From the NCBI RefSeq assembly GCF_000015825.1, contig NC_009051.1:434001-498000 (forward strand): a DNA stretch of 64,000 bases, written 5' to 3'. The notes beneath the pieces are model-generated. The model worked only from the letters and a program-made list of their open reading frames with translations. It was not told the origin of the DNA and ran no database searches. The stretch is from Methanoculleus marisnigri JR1 (GTDB taxonomy: Archaea > Halobacteriota > Methanomicrobia > Methanomicrobiales > Methanoculleaceae). The translations under genes and the position numbers were made by a program. Positions 25,909 to 35,386 of this stretch are shown here, in pieces. How positions within the stretch are numbered: the first letter of the stretch is position 1; each line of letters starts with the position of its first letter.

Positions 25909-26027
25909 CAGCCCGAATACACGGGGCACGGGGTTACCCCCGCCCCCTCGCTTCGCTCTTCATCCTTCTTCGAGACCTCGTGCTCTGCCCGCGGTGTCTG
26001 CCGGTGGCGGGGAACCCCCGGCTCCTC

Positions 26028-27782
26028 TTACCGATCCGGCAGCACCACCTCAAACCGCGTCGTTCCCTGCAGCGAGACGTCCGCAGACGCTTTGTTCGAA
26101 TACGGGTTGACGTAGGTGGCGAGCGCTGTCCTGTTCCCGGACTCGCTCTCCCAAACGATCCGCAGGTCCCATTGCGAGTAACGGTCGTCCCTCACCGCCG
26201 CGTCACTGACGAACCAGTTCTCTATCGGGAAGCAGCACGATTCGACGTCGTTACGGTAGTAGAGGGTCAGTTCGCCGCTGACGTCGGCATCGCCCGCATC
26301 GAACTCCCAGCGCCGGTCGATGCCGGGATTCTCCGGCGTCCCGTTCACCGTAGCGGTGATCGTGCCCGGCTCCGTCACTTCCGAGACCTCGAAGGTCGCA
26401 ATCACCCACCCGCCGGGGTCGGTGAAGGAGACGGTGCTCCCCTCCGGCTCCGCCGGTATCTCGACGGAGGCGGTATAGGGTTCCCCGGAGCCGGGCGTGA
26501 TCGCTCTCTCGATGAACCGGTACCGGAGCCGCACGAAATCCAGCACCGCTTCGGTGTGGTATGCCAGGTAGCCGAGATCGCCGTGGTGGTTCTGCGGGTG
26601 CAGCACGAACGCGTCCTCCCCCGGCGTGATGTTCAGCCTCTCCCCGATCGCCTCTTTGTGCACGTCAATCTGCCCGGCATAGTAGTCTTCGGTGAAGACC
26701 CCGTCCATCAGGAACGCCATGCGGAGGTTGAGCCTTTCGCGGAGCCCGGGAGTATCGAGGAACTTCTCCACCAGATCGTTGTCCCAGCCGCTCGCTATCG
26801 CCGACTCGTACCCGAAATAATCGTTGACCGTAGCGCTTCTCCGGGTATGCGAACCGAACGTCAGATCCTTGTCCCAGGGTATGACCTTCCACTCCGCATC
26901 CGGATCTCCGGTGTCCAGGTAGAGCCAGTAGTCGTCGCCGAAAGAGTCGACATCGCCGATGAGGTAATGGATTGCCAGCCAGTCGATGAAATTCTCCTCA
27001 TCGAACCGCTCGACGAAGCCTTCTTCGAACTCCGGGCCGGCAGGAGTCCGGTAGACCCAGGCGACAAGGTCGCGGACCGCTCCCCAGTCCGGTTCGCCCC
27101 GGCTGTCCATGGTCTCTGCGAGAAATGCTTCCGGATCGTCCTGCTCCTCGATGGGATACCCGAAGACCGAGAGGCGGTCGACCCCCGGCAGGCCGAAGTT
27201 TCCCCGGAAATCGTCGGCAACCAGTGTCCCTGCAGGGTTCAGGCCGTTGCTTGCGAGCAGATCCCCGTCGACCCGCTCCACGTGGACGTACAGGCCTTCA
27301 TAGACTCCGTTGATGTACAGATCGAAGTACTTCGTCCTCGGTGCCGGCTGCCCGAGAACGTGGAAGAGATCCATCGACAGCCTCTCCCGCATCATCGTGG
27401 GATCGGTGTACGTAGCCTTCAGGTTCATGTCGTCGCTGCCGAACAGGAACTCCTGAGATTCGTTAAACCGGATGCTGAACGACTTCTTCGGCAACTCCCG
27501 CGAAGAAGAGCCCCGGAACCGCACCCCCTCCAGTTCGATATCCTCGCCGTCCGGAGAGAGCCGCACGTAACCGTCCAGCCGCTCGTCGGACGTCTCTTCG
27601 CGGGTATACAGCTCGACGAGATCCTTCCAGCCCATGAAGAGGTACAGGTCCTGCACGCCGGTGTCCGGACTGATCGTGTTCTCCTGTCCCCCCGCCGGGG
27701 GTATGAAGAAGGTCAGTAGAGACAGCACGATGAGCATGCCGGCCACGGCCCGACCCGCAGAATCCGTTGCCATGGCCCGCAT
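26028..27782 (-). CDS. secreted CotH kinase family protein
   Basis: 584 residues. A signal peptide precedes the CotH kinase-like domain (~residues 50-400), which contains RGSSSRELPKKSFSIRF, NLKATYTDPTMMRERLSMDL, GLYVHVERVDGDLL and the metal-binding VIPWDKDLTFG. The C-terminal ~150 residues look like a secreted beta-sandwich. CotH proteins are atypical protein kinases of spore coats and cell surfaces, and archaeal ones are uncharacterised. Likely acts outside the cell on surface or cellulosome-like proteins (inference). Flanking genes give no operon partner. Confidence 0.88.
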   Translation of the reverse strand: MRAMATDSAGRAVAGMLIVLSLLTFFIPPAGGQENTISPDTGVQDLYLFMGWKDLVELYTREETSDERLDGYVRLSPDGEDIELEGVRFRGSSSRELPKKSFSIRFNESQEFLFGSDDMNLKATYTDPTMMRERLSMDLFHVLGQPAPRTKYFDLYINGVYEGLYVHVERVDGDLLASNGLNPAGTLVADDFRGNFGLPGVDRLSVFGYPIEEQDDPEAFLAETMDSRGEPDWGAVRDLVAWVYRTPAGPEFEEGFVERFDEENFIDWLAIHYLIGDVDSFGDDYWLYLDTGDPDAEWKVIPWDKDLTFGSHTRRSATVNDYFGYESAIASGWDNDLVEKFLDTPGLRERLNLRMAFLMDGVFTEDYYAGQIDVHKEAIGERLNITPGEDAFVLHPQNHHGDLGYLAYHTEAVLDFVRLRYRFIERAITPGSGEPYTASVEIPAEPEGSTVSFTDPGGWVIATFEVSEVTEPGTITATVNGTPENPGIDRRWEFDAGDADVSGELTLYYRNDVESCCFPIENWFVSDAAVRDDRYSQWDLRIVWESESGNRTALATYVNPYSNKASADVSLQGTTRFEVVLPDR

Positions 27783-27964
27783 TCATACCGTCAGGTGGCA
27801 TTAAGGTTCCTCGGCAGGGAGAACGGGCGAAGCAGCGCCGGGTAAGCGGCCATCTGCGCCGAAATTCGTGGCCGATGGAGTTGTAATGCCGTGTCTCGAG
27901 ACCCCTGGTTGCGAGGGTACGTCTACGTAAAAATCTGCGGAACAGGGGAGTCCCCCGTTCTTGG
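27783..27964. other. 182-base intergenic region
   Basis: No gene or clear repeat seen. It contains the promoter side of the CotH gene and the 3' end of the propeller gene. Confidence 0.4.
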
Positions 27965-29137
27965 TCACCGCCGCCGGAGACGACCCGCGGCGCCCGCGGC
28001 AGCGACGGCGAGGAGCCCGATGAGCGCGCCCGCCCCTCCGGCCTCGGTCGGTTCCGGCGTGGTGTTCCCGGTCCCTTCCGCCATCGCCGTCATCGGATCG
28101 TCGGCCGTCCGGAAGATGTAGGCCCGCTCTCCCGCACCCGCCGCGAGGTAGTCGCCGTTGTCCGAGAGGGTAACTGCGCTAACGGCTGCACCGGCATCGA
28201 ACGACCAGCGTGCGTCGCCGTTGCCGTTCCAGAGGTACACGGTTCCGCCTGCGTTCCCTGCCGCGACGGCCTCGCCCCGCCGGGAGACGTCCACGGCGAT
28301 GACGTTGCTTCCCGTCCGGTTCTTCCAGAGCAGGTCGTCGTTCGGCCGGTAACACTCCACGTCGCCGCCCTCTTTGCCGACGACCGCGAACTTCCCGTCA
28401 CCGGAGAGAGCGAGCGCCAGGATCGGCGCTCCGGTAGGCAGCGCCCAGGGGAGACCCCCTGCCCGGCCGTAAACCTGGAGCGCGCGATCCCGGCCTCCGG
28501 CGGCGACGACCGATCCGTCACGTGAGACGTCGACCGCGGTAACTACGTCACGGGCAAGCCCCTCCCAGATCAGGTTTCCCTCCCGGTTCATGAAGAGGAT
28601 GGCACCGTTGCTGCTCCCGGTGACGATGAATTTGCCGTCCTGCGTGAAAGCGACGGACGTGACGTACGGTTTGGTGTCGCTGGAACGAGCGCCCGGCTGC
28701 ACGGCGCGGTTCCATTCCTCCTTCCCGAGGTTGGTGAAGAGAACGATGCGATCGCCCGCTACGGCGATCGCCCGCCCGTCACCTGCGAAAGCAAGGTCGC
28801 GAACGGATCCCGTGACGCTCTTCGTCCAGTAGCGGCCGCCGTTCCCATCGAAGAGGAGCACGTCGCCCCCCTCGGTTCCGGCGGCAACGTAGTCCCCGGC
28901 GGCGGCAACCGCGGTCACCGCACCTGGGGCGCTCGCGTTCCAGGGGACGGTACCGTCCCGCTGCAGGCAGACGATCTCCCCGTCGCCCGTCCCCGCGACC
29001 ATATACTTTCCGTCGGCGGTGATCGCAACGTCGTTGACGATGCCCCCCGTCGATACGCCGTGATAGGCCCCCTCCGCCCCGGCAGCCGCCGGAACCAGAG
29101 CGACGATCAGGGCAATGATCAATGCAGTTCTTTTCAT
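27965..29137 (-). CDS. secreted beta-propeller protein (WD40/PQQ-like) with C-terminal anchor
   Basis: 390 residues. Signal peptide MKRTALIIALIVALVPAAAG. At least seven repeats of a blade pattern such as VTAVAAAGDYVAAGTEGGDV and VTAVDVSRDGSVVAAGGRDR form a propeller over residues ~25-345. The C-terminus is a linker (NTTPEPTEAGG), a hydrophobic helix GALIGLLAVAAAGAAG and RLRRR, the tripartite layout of an archaeosortase-like or simple membrane anchor. Probably a cell-surface protein; ligand unknown. Confidence 0.83.
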   Translation of the reverse strand: MKRTALIIALIVALVPAAAGAEGAYHGVSTGGIVNDVAITADGKYMVAGTGDGEIVCLQRDGTVPWNASAPGAVTAVAAAGDYVAAGTEGGDVLLFDGNGGRYWTKSVTGSVRDLAFAGDGRAIAVAGDRIVLFTNLGKEEWNRAVQPGARSSDTKPYVTSVAFTQDGKFIVTGSSNGAILFMNREGNLIWEGLARDVVTAVDVSRDGSVVAAGGRDRALQVYGRAGGLPWALPTGAPILALALSGDGKFAVVGKEGGDVECYRPNDDLLWKNRTGSNVIAVDVSRRGEAVAAGNAGGTVYLWNGNGDARWSFDAGAAVSAVTLSDNGDYLAAGAGERAYIFRTADDPMTAMAEGTGNTTPEPTEAGGAGALIGLLAVAAAGAAGRLRRR

Positions 29138-29272
29138 GGTTAACCCCTGCTCGGGAAAGGATTCCCCTAATACGTCTACTTTCTCGGGTGGGTTCTTAAA
29201 CCATTCCTGCACCGTGCCCTGTCGCGGAAACTTGAAGCCGTCAGGAGCGCAACCGACCTCCAGGTGAATCGG

Positions 29273-29743
29273 ATGGGTAACAGGGCAAAAGAGGCGGTCT
29301 CCCGCTTCATGCAGGGTTATAACTGTGCGCAGGCGGTCAGTTCGGTCTTTGCGGGCGACGCCGGGGTGCCCGAAGAGGTCGTCCTCTGTGCGGTCACCGG
29401 GTTCGGCGGCGGGATGGGGCATGCCGGGGGCACGTGCGGAGCAGTTTCGGGCGGGGTTCTCGCCATAGGGCTCTTATTCGGGAGCACCGGTGTCGACGAG
29501 AAAGAGGCGAAGGATCTGACCTACGCCCTCACGCGAGAGTTCATCATGCGGTTTGTCCGGAAGAACGGCACCGTCTCCTGCACCGAACTCCTTGGGTGCG
29601 ACATATCGACCGACGAAGGGCTTGCCCGGTCGCGCGAGCAGAACCTCACCCGGACGCTCTGCCCCCGCTACGTCCGGGACGCGGTCGAGATCCTCGAAGA
29701 GGTTCTTGCATCCGTCACTTCCGGGCAATCCACCATGCGGTGA
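29273..29743 (+). CDS. C_GCAxxG_C_C family redox protein
   Basis: 156 residues. The named motif set is visible: YNCAQAV, then GFGGGMGHAGGTCGAVSGG, then Cys in VSCTELLGCD and a last Cys in TLCPRYV. The family is small, cytoplasmic and probably binds a cofactor or metal through these cysteines; its reaction is not established. ATG 29273 chosen; a GTG at 29264 is in frame. Overlaps the convergent acyltransferase by 29 bases. Confidence 0.87.
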   Translation: MGNRAKEAVSRFMQGYNCAQAVSSVFAGDAGVPEEVVLCAVTGFGGGMGHAGGTCGAVSGGVLAIGLLFGSTGVDEKEAKDLTYALTREFIMRFVRKNGTVSCTELLGCDISTDEGLARSREQNLTRTLCPRYVRDAVEILEEVLASVTSGQSTMR

Positions 29744-30821
29744 GGGACTCCGGCAGGGACGGCAGCCTGAGTTTCCGCCGCAGATCGTCGGTGCCGAGGC
29801 TCTTTGCCGCGAGCGCGCGCTTCTCGACGGCGTGCCAGGAGAAGAACGCGAGAACAAACGTCGCCAGGAACGAGACCCCGCAGAGCACCGCGAGGTGGAG
29901 CGTGTTTGCCGTGGTCTGGATCAGCACCTGCTGGATCGGGTAGTGGTAGATGTAGATGCCGTAGGAGAAGTCCCCCGGTCTCCCGAAGGTGCTCAAAGAT
30001 GGAACCGGGATGTGCGCGGCGTAGATGGTGAGGTAGGGGATGGCGATAACCGCGGCGACGGTCAGGTAGGGGGTCATGGCCGAGAGCCCGAGGAGCAGGA
30101 GCAGCACCCCGGCGACGACCGGCCGGTAGGCGATCCGCTCCCGGTGAAGATAGAGGTAGGCCCCGGCGAGGAAGTAGAGGGTGAACCTGACCTTCGCCAT
30201 CCGGGGGTCGTCGAACCAGTATATCCAGACCAGGATGTTTACTGCGGCGAGGGCGGGGATGGCGCCCCACCGGTGCAGGAGCCCGGCTATCCCGAGGGCC
30301 GCGACGACCCCGTACATCATGACCTCGACGGGTATCGTCCAGAGCGAGCCGTTGACGTAGGTCCACGGGTTGCCCTGGAAGAGGCCTATCGCCGATCCGT
30401 CTTCGAAAAACGGGGCGGTGGCGAGACCTGCCGGGGAGAAGAGGGCGGCGAAGTACTCGCCCGGGGAAAGGGACGTCATCAGCGGGCCGATGACGAAGAG
30501 CGTGACGAGGATCACGAGGACAAGAGCCGGAATGACCCGCAGGGACCGTTTCCAGGCGAACCGGAGCGGCGACGCGGTCGATTCCCAGCTCGCCGTTATC
30601 AGGTATCCGCTGGTGACGAGGAGGGCGGCAAGCCCTGCCTGTGCCATGAGCATGACCGGGTCGTACAGCCCTATCCCGACGTAGCCGAGCCTGAGGGCGT
30701 AGGCGTGCGCGACGACGATCATCGCCGCCGCCGCGAACCGCAGGAAGTCGAAGTTGTTGGAGAACCGGCCTCCCGGAATGCTCCCGGCTTCAGTGACCGC
30801 TCCCGGGTGCTCTGTTTTCAT
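29715..30821 (-). CDS. membrane acyltransferase (OafA/YrhL, acyltransferase 3 family)
   Basis: 368 residues with about ten TM segments. NNFDFLRFAAAAMIVVAHAY carries the catalytic His of acyltransferase 3 proteins, and GNPWTYVNGSLWTIPVE is a second landmark. It transfers acyl groups to surface glycans or lipids. ATG 30821 with AGGAAAGGA upstream is preferred over TTG 30857. Diverges from the YhfC-like gene across a perfect palindrome. Confidence 0.9.
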   Translation of the reverse strand: MKTEHPGAVTEAGSIPGGRFSNNFDFLRFAAAAMIVVAHAYALRLGYVGIGLYDPVMLMAQAGLAALLVTSGYLITASWESTASPLRFAWKRSLRVIPALVLVILVTLFVIGPLMTSLSPGEYFAALFSPAGLATAPFFEDGSAIGLFQGNPWTYVNGSLWTIPVEVMMYGVVAALGIAGLLHRWGAIPALAAVNILVWIYWFDDPRMAKVRFTLYFLAGAYLYLHRERIAYRPVVAGVLLLLLGLSAMTPYLTVAAVIAIPYLTIYAAHIPVPSLSTFGRPGDFSYGIYIYHYPIQQVLIQTTANTLHLAVLCGVSFLATFVLAFFSWHAVEKRALAAKSLGTDDLRRKLRLPSLPESLTAWWIARK

Positions 30822-30840
30822 GGCTATCGGGATCCTTTCC

Positions 30841-30854
30841 TCACTGTACAGTGA
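30841..30854. promoter_or_regulatory. 14-bp perfect palindrome between divergent genes
   Basis: TCACTGTACAGTGA is its own reverse complement. It lies six bases before the AT-rich TATA region (TTAAATAATTAG, 30860-30871) of the rightward YhfC-like gene and between that box and the ATG of the acyltransferase. A repressor bound here could block both promoters. Confidence 0.55.
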
Positions 30855-30889
30855 CAACTGTTAAATAATTAGTCAAAACATTCTCCCCA

Positions 30890-31675
30890 ATGGATCCGCT
30901 CGTCGTCGCCACGTTCGCCGCCGTCGCCCTGCTCGAGATCGCCGTTCCGCTCGTGCTCGGTTACTGGTTCGTCAAAAAGTTCGGCCTCTCATGGCGTGTC
31001 TTCGGGCTCGGTGCCCTCTTCTTCATCATCGTGCAGATCGTCCACGCGCCGCTCGTCATCGTGACGCAGACCCCGCTCTACCTCGCCGTCCTCCCGTTCG
31101 GCACGACAACGGCCCTCGCGGCCCTCGCCGTCTACCTCGGCCTCATGGCCGGGCTCTTCGAGGAGATCGGCCGCTACCTCGTCTACCGCTACCTTTTCGG
31201 GCGGCAGAAGATCCCCCTCACCCGCGAGAACGGCCTCCTCTTCGGGACCGGGTGGGGCGGCATCGAGAGCATCTTCGTCGCGCTCCTGGTGCTCACGAGC
31301 ATGGTCTCCTACATCCTTCTCACAGGCGACGGGGGAGCGATCCCCCTGCCCGACGATCCTGCCATCCAGGCAGAGATCGAGGCCGTCCAGGCCCTCACGC
31401 CGCTCGACATCCTGCCCGGTCTCGCCGAGCGGATGATGACGATCACCCTGCACATCGCCTGGTCGCTGATGGTGCTTGCCGCCGTTGTCTACGGCAGAAA
31501 GGCCCTCCTCGCGCTTGCCGTCCTCTGGCACGCCGCCGTGGACGCCGCCGCCGTTTATCTCGCGCAGACGCAGGGGATCCTGGTGACCGAGGCGGTGATC
31601 TTCGTCTTTGCGGTGCTCGCCCTCGCGTATATCCTCTGGGAGTGGCGGAGGATGGGGGTAAGGGCGGCGACCTAG
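30890..31675 (+). CDS. YhfC family putative intramembrane metalloprotease
   Basis: 261 residues with about seven TM helices. LGLMAGLFEEIGRYLVYRYL contains the EExxR-like motif of CPBP/PrsW/YhfC-type intramembrane proteases, and GIESIFV plus a His in IAWSLMV and LWHAAVD supply further candidate metal ligands. The ATG is 26 bases from a TATA box, so it is probably leaderless. Overlaps the convergent thiL by 4 bases. Substrate unknown. Confidence 0.82.
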   Translation: MDPLVVATFAAVALLEIAVPLVLGYWFVKKFGLSWRVFGLGALFFIIVQIVHAPLVIVTQTPLYLAVLPFGTTTALAALAVYLGLMAGLFEEIGRYLVYRYLFGRQKIPLTRENGLLFGTGWGGIESIFVALLVLTSMVSYILLTGDGGAIPLPDDPAIQAEIEAVQALTPLDILPGLAERMMTITLHIAWSLMVLAAVVYGRKALLALAVLWHAAVDAAAVYLAQTQGILVTEAVIFVFAVLALAYILWEWRRMGVRAAT

Positions 31676-32538
31676 CCCTTCCACTCGTGCAGGTAGCCCC
31701 GGCGTTCGAGCGGCTCTCCGTCCGCGAGGACCGTCCGCTCCGGTATGACCTCGCCGATGACACGGGCCTCGACCCCCGGAACCGGAAGGATGTCGGGAGG
31801 AGCGGTAAAGAGGAGTTCGAAGTCCCCCCCGCCGTAGAGGGCAAGCTCCCGCCCCTCGTCCTCCGGGACGCCTGCCGGGAGCGGGAGGCGGGCGGTATCG
31901 ACGGAAAACCCGCAGTCGTTCACGGCGAGGAGGTCGTGGAGGGAGAGGACGAGGCCGTCGGATATGTCCATCATCGCCGAGACCCCGGCACGGCCGAGCG
32001 CCTGTCCCTCCCGGACCCGGGGCTGTGGTTCGAGGAGTTCCCTCCTGTGCCGGTCGTAGCCGGCGAGAGCGGCCTCGGCCTCCCCGAGCGGGCCGGTGAC
32101 CGCGATGACGTCGCCCGGCCGCGCTCCCCGTCTCCGGACGAGGTGTTCCGGGGCGACGAGCCCGAGCCCCGTGCTCACGATCGTCAGTTCCCGGTGGGCG
32201 TCGAGGTCGCCGCCCACGAGTTCGGCGCCGAACCTCGTGCAGCAGTCCCGTGCGCCCTCCATGATCCCGGAGAGCCGTTCCGGCCTATCAAGGCCGACCG
32301 CGAGGAGCACCTCGCCCGGCGCCGCGCCCATGCTCGCGACGTCGGAGAGCGTGACCGCCGTTGCCATCCAGCCGATCTGCCAGTCGGTCATCCCGGCAGG
32401 GAAATCGGTCGTCTCGTGGAGCATATCGGTGCTCGCGACCATGAGACGGTCGCCGCAGGGGATGACGGCGCAGTCGTCATCGAGCCGCTCCGGGTCGATG
32501 ATCGTCCCGATCAGCCGGTGCAGACCCCGTTCATCCAC
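31672..32538 (-). CDS. thiL: thiamine-monophosphate kinase
   Basis: 288 residues. LDDDCAVIP (ATP/Mg site), STDMLHETTDFPAGMT, TLSDVASMGA, GGDLDAHRELTIVSTG and MMDISDGLVLSLH are family motifs. It phosphorylates thiamine phosphate to thiamine diphosphate. The ATG lies inside the end of the DUF460 gene (8-base overlap), so it is the last gene of the rio2-DUF460-thiL unit. Confidence 0.95.
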   Translation of the reverse strand: MDERGLHRLIGTIIDPERLDDDCAVIPCGDRLMVASTDMLHETTDFPAGMTDWQIGWMATAVTLSDVASMGAAPGEVLLAVGLDRPERLSGIMEGARDCCTRFGAELVGGDLDAHRELTIVSTGLGLVAPEHLVRRRGARPGDVIAVTGPLGEAEAALAGYDRHRRELLEPQPRVREGQALGRAGVSAMMDISDGLVLSLHDLLAVNDCGFSVDTARLPLPAGVPEDEGRELALYGGGDFELLFTAPPDILPVPGVEARVIGEVIPERTVLADGEPLERRGYLHEWKG

Positions 32539-34483
32539 CGCGACGCACCTCCTTCTCCCGCTCGCTCCGGTACTCCTTGACGAGATACTCGACCCGCTCG
32601 GCTTCCTGCTCGCGCCGGAACTCCTTCTGCTCCTCCTTCCATTCCGCGACGGCGTCCTCGACTGCTCCGGTCAGTGCCGCCCCGGTCCTGCCGCGGATCT
32701 CCGGACTGACGGTCTCCGCGGGGAGGAGGGAGAGATCGATCTCGCGGGCGACCCGGATCAGGTGCGGGTCGGGCGGCTCCCCGCCGACGACCAGCGCCCG
32801 CACCCCCGTTCCCGCGAGATCCTTCACCACGCCGCGGCCCCAGCCGTGAGTCCGGGGGACGTAGAGGACGTCCCCTTCGGCGATGCCGATCTCCTCCTGG
32901 AGGGCCCGCACCGCTTCGCGGGTGAGGGATTCGAGCACCTTGAGCGGGGTGTAATCCTCCGAGACCTCGAGTTTCGCGACCTTCTGCATCCTCTCCAGGC
33001 GCTTCTTCAGCCGCCGGGACCGCCGCCGCTCGCCCCGGAGCTGTTCGCGCAGGCTCTCGATGGCCGCGTCCTTCGCCGCCAGTTCCGCGTCCCGGCGGAT
33101 CTTTCGCTCGGCCGCGGAACGGGCCCGGCGCACGTCCTGCCGCAGCCGCTCCACCTCCCGGCCGCGTTCCCGGAGGTCGTCCTGCAGCTCCTGGACGTAA
33201 CTGCGCAGCCTTTTGACCATCCCGTCGAGCGCCATCACCCGCTCGTCCTCGACCGGCCGCTCCGGCTCGGCCTCCGCCGCCGGTTCCGCCTCCTTTTTCG
33301 CCGCCGGAACCCCCTGCAGGTCTGCAAGAACCGTGTCGAGCGGTTGGCCGCGGAGCACCCGCGCCCGCACCTCGTCGAGGTCGAACCCCGGCCCCACCCT
33401 CTTTACGATATTCCGAAACTTGTTCTGGAGGCTCCGGTAGGCGTCCAGCGCCGCCGAGAGGGCGTCGCGCTCGTGGTCGTTCGTGTAGGAGAACGGGGCG
33501 GTCAGGTCGTACTTCGCCTCCACCGAGAGCGACTGCTTCGGGGTGTAAGGGATGGCGTTGAACGCCCGCCGGATCTTCTCGACCGAGTAGGGCATCTCGC
33601 GGACGTCGGAGGCGACGATGAGCGGTTTTCCCGCACGGTAGAGTTCCTCGACGATATCGGACATCGTCATCTGCCGCGAACTCGAGAGGAGAACCAGGTT
33701 TCCGTCGAGGTCCACGGCGGCGATGCCGGTGGTGGTCCCGGGGTCGAGCCCGACGATCAGGTAGCGGGGGCGGCCGGAGAGCGGTTCGAACCGTATCCGG
33801 TCGAGCTGCCTTCCTGCCACCCGCACCTGGACGTCGGCGCCCCGGGAGGAGTGGACCGGAACCATCTCACGGGGGGCCCTGACCCGGAAGGCGACTCTTG
33901 AGTATCCGCCGAAGGCCTTCGTCTCCTTCTTCTCGTAGTCGAGGCCGGCGCCACGGAGCCGTCCCTCGATCTCGCGGGCCTTCTGCATCACGGCGCCGTG
34001 GATCTTCCGGGCATAGCGGTTCTGGCTCCACCCGCCCCGGCCGGGCGAACGGTGCCTGCTCACCACGATGTCGGTGGTGTTCTCAAACGCGATCACCTCG
34101 ACGCCCGCCCCGAGCGCGGCCACCCGGGCGGTGGTTCGTGCCTCGGCGTAGGGGTCGAATTTGTTGAAACTGATGTTGTAGCGGGCGGCGACCTTCCCGA
34201 GACTCTCCTTCTTCTCGCCGCCGGTCACCTGGACGAGTTTTGTTGCGGGCGGGAGCGCCTGCAGGAATGCGTGGAGTTCGCGCTGGTCGGCGGCGATCTC
34301 CTGGAGGCTGTCCACCGCGAGGATGTCGGGCTCTTCGGCAGCGAGGAGGCGCTGGAGCCGGAACCCGGTGACCTCCTCGACGCTCTGGATATCGCCGTCC
34401 TCCACCCGGGCGAGCGCGTAGACCGGTCGGCGGGTACGGGAACGAACCGAACCTTTGATGATATCGATCCCGAAGACCTTCAC
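32531..34483 (-). CDS. DUF460 protein, predicted RNase H-like nuclease (COG2433)
   Basis: 650 residues from GTG 34483, which overlaps the rio2 stop (GTGA). It has two RNase H-fold-like strands: FGIDIIKGSVRSR at the N-terminus and LIVGLDPGTTTGIAAVDLDG near residue 240, with acidic residues as in RuvC/YqgF proteins. ASDVREMPYSVEKIRRAFNA and ERDALSAALDAYR follow. Residues ~395-520 are a long Arg/Glu coiled coil; the C-terminal domain ends in a basic tail. Archaea-specific; likely acts on RNA or recombination intermediates (inference). Confidence 0.9.
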   Translation of the reverse strand: MKVFGIDIIKGSVRSRTRRPVYALARVEDGDIQSVEEVTGFRLQRLLAAEEPDILAVDSLQEIAADQRELHAFLQALPPATKLVQVTGGEKKESLGKVAARYNISFNKFDPYAEARTTARVAALGAGVEVIAFENTTDIVVSRHRSPGRGGWSQNRYARKIHGAVMQKAREIEGRLRGAGLDYEKKETKAFGGYSRVAFRVRAPREMVPVHSSRGADVQVRVAGRQLDRIRFEPLSGRPRYLIVGLDPGTTTGIAAVDLDGNLVLLSSSRQMTMSDIVEELYRAGKPLIVASDVREMPYSVEKIRRAFNAIPYTPKQSLSVEAKYDLTAPFSYTNDHERDALSAALDAYRSLQNKFRNIVKRVGPGFDLDEVRARVLRGQPLDTVLADLQGVPAAKKEAEPAAEAEPERPVEDERVMALDGMVKRLRSYVQELQDDLRERGREVERLRQDVRRARSAAERKIRRDAELAAKDAAIESLREQLRGERRRSRRLKKRLERMQKVAKLEVSEDYTPLKVLESLTREAVRALQEEIGIAEGDVLYVPRTHGWGRGVVKDLAGTGVRALVVGGEPPDPHLIRVAREIDLSLLPAETVSPEIRGRTGAALTGAVEDAVAEWKEEQKEFRREQEAERVEYLVKEYRSEREKEVRRGG

Positions 34484-35337
34484 TCCACCACCCTTGCCAG
34501 TGCTTCGTCGAATGCATAATCGATGCCGTATTTCCGTTTGAAGTACTGGAGGATGTTCTCGATGTCGCGGTTGAGGATCTCGGCGGCGTTCGGGTGGGCG
34601 ATCTCCACCCACTGCGGCCAGTCGATCAGCCAGCATTGCTTTTCGTCGACCATAACGTTGAACTCGCTCAGGTCGCCGTGGACGATCCCGAGGCGGTAGG
34701 CTTCGCGGACGTTGTCGAGGATCTCGTCGAGGATCGGCCGGGGCTCCTCGAGGGCCGCCCGCGAGAGGTTGACGCCGGGGACGAACGACATCACGACGAC
34801 GTGCCGGTTCTGGTCGATGGGGAGCGGCACCGAGACGGCGGGATGGAGGGTTTTCAGGGCGTCGTACTCCATCTTCGCCGAGCTGCTCGAAGCGAAGATC
34901 CAGGGGCAGTGCCCGGCCTCCGGCATGTAGCCGCGCTTTACGCGGGCGGACTGAAATGACCGCTGCCCGACCCGGTGGAACTTCAGCACGACGACGCCGA
35001 GCCCCATCGCCTCGTATACCTCCGACTCCTTCCCGACGCCAATCTGCGTCCCGAGCGCCTGGATGGTGCCCCGGCGGGTGAGGGAGTGGAGGGCCAGGCT
35101 GTCGTAGCCGTTGAAGACGAGAGCGTAACCCTCGTAGGGGGTCTTCTCGTATCTGACCATGTCCATGGCCATCAGCCTGCCCAGGCGGTAGGAGAGCTCG
35201 GATTCCGAGAATTTGGTGGCCGACTTGAGCACCTCGAGCGGCACCCACCGGTACCGGCGCATGAGGCGTTCGAGGGCGAGCAGGATCCGGAGTTCGTAGG
35301 CGTGCAGGGATCGCACGTATTCTGCAGGAACAGGCAT
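34480..35337 (-). CDS. rio2: RIO2-type atypical protein kinase/ATPase
   Basis: 285 residues. N-terminal winged helix (~1-90) then RIO domain: GVGKESEVYEA (flexible loop), VVVLKFHRVG (Lys), IVHGDLSEFNVMVDE (catalytic Asp) and LIDWPQW (metal Asp). Rio2 acts in late 40S/30S ribosome maturation. First gene of a three-gene unit with DUF460 and thiL. Diverges from the thiolase gene by 49 bases. Confidence 0.96.
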   Translation of the reverse strand: MPVPAEYVRSLHAYELRILLALERLMRRYRWVPLEVLKSATKFSESELSYRLGRLMAMDMVRYEKTPYEGYALVFNGYDSLALHSLTRRGTIQALGTQIGVGKESEVYEAMGLGVVVLKFHRVGQRSFQSARVKRGYMPEAGHCPWIFASSSSAKMEYDALKTLHPAVSVPLPIDQNRHVVVMSFVPGVNLSRAALEEPRPILDEILDNVREAYRLGIVHGDLSEFNVMVDEKQCWLIDWPQWVEIAHPNAAEILNRDIENILQYFKRKYGIDYAFDEALARVVE

Positions 35338-35386
35338 CTTCTACACCATTTATGTGATGCCGTGATAAAAGGATGATCGAGAACGC

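Noticed and set aside
25632-27719. A 695-residue plus-strand frame opposite the CotH gene.
   Set aside because: Shadow frame; the CotH motifs and signal peptide on the minus strand are decisive.
29553-30854. A 433-residue plus-strand frame opposite the acyltransferase.
   Set aside because: Charged low-complexity shadow; the minus strand encodes ten TM helices with the acyltransferase 3 motif.
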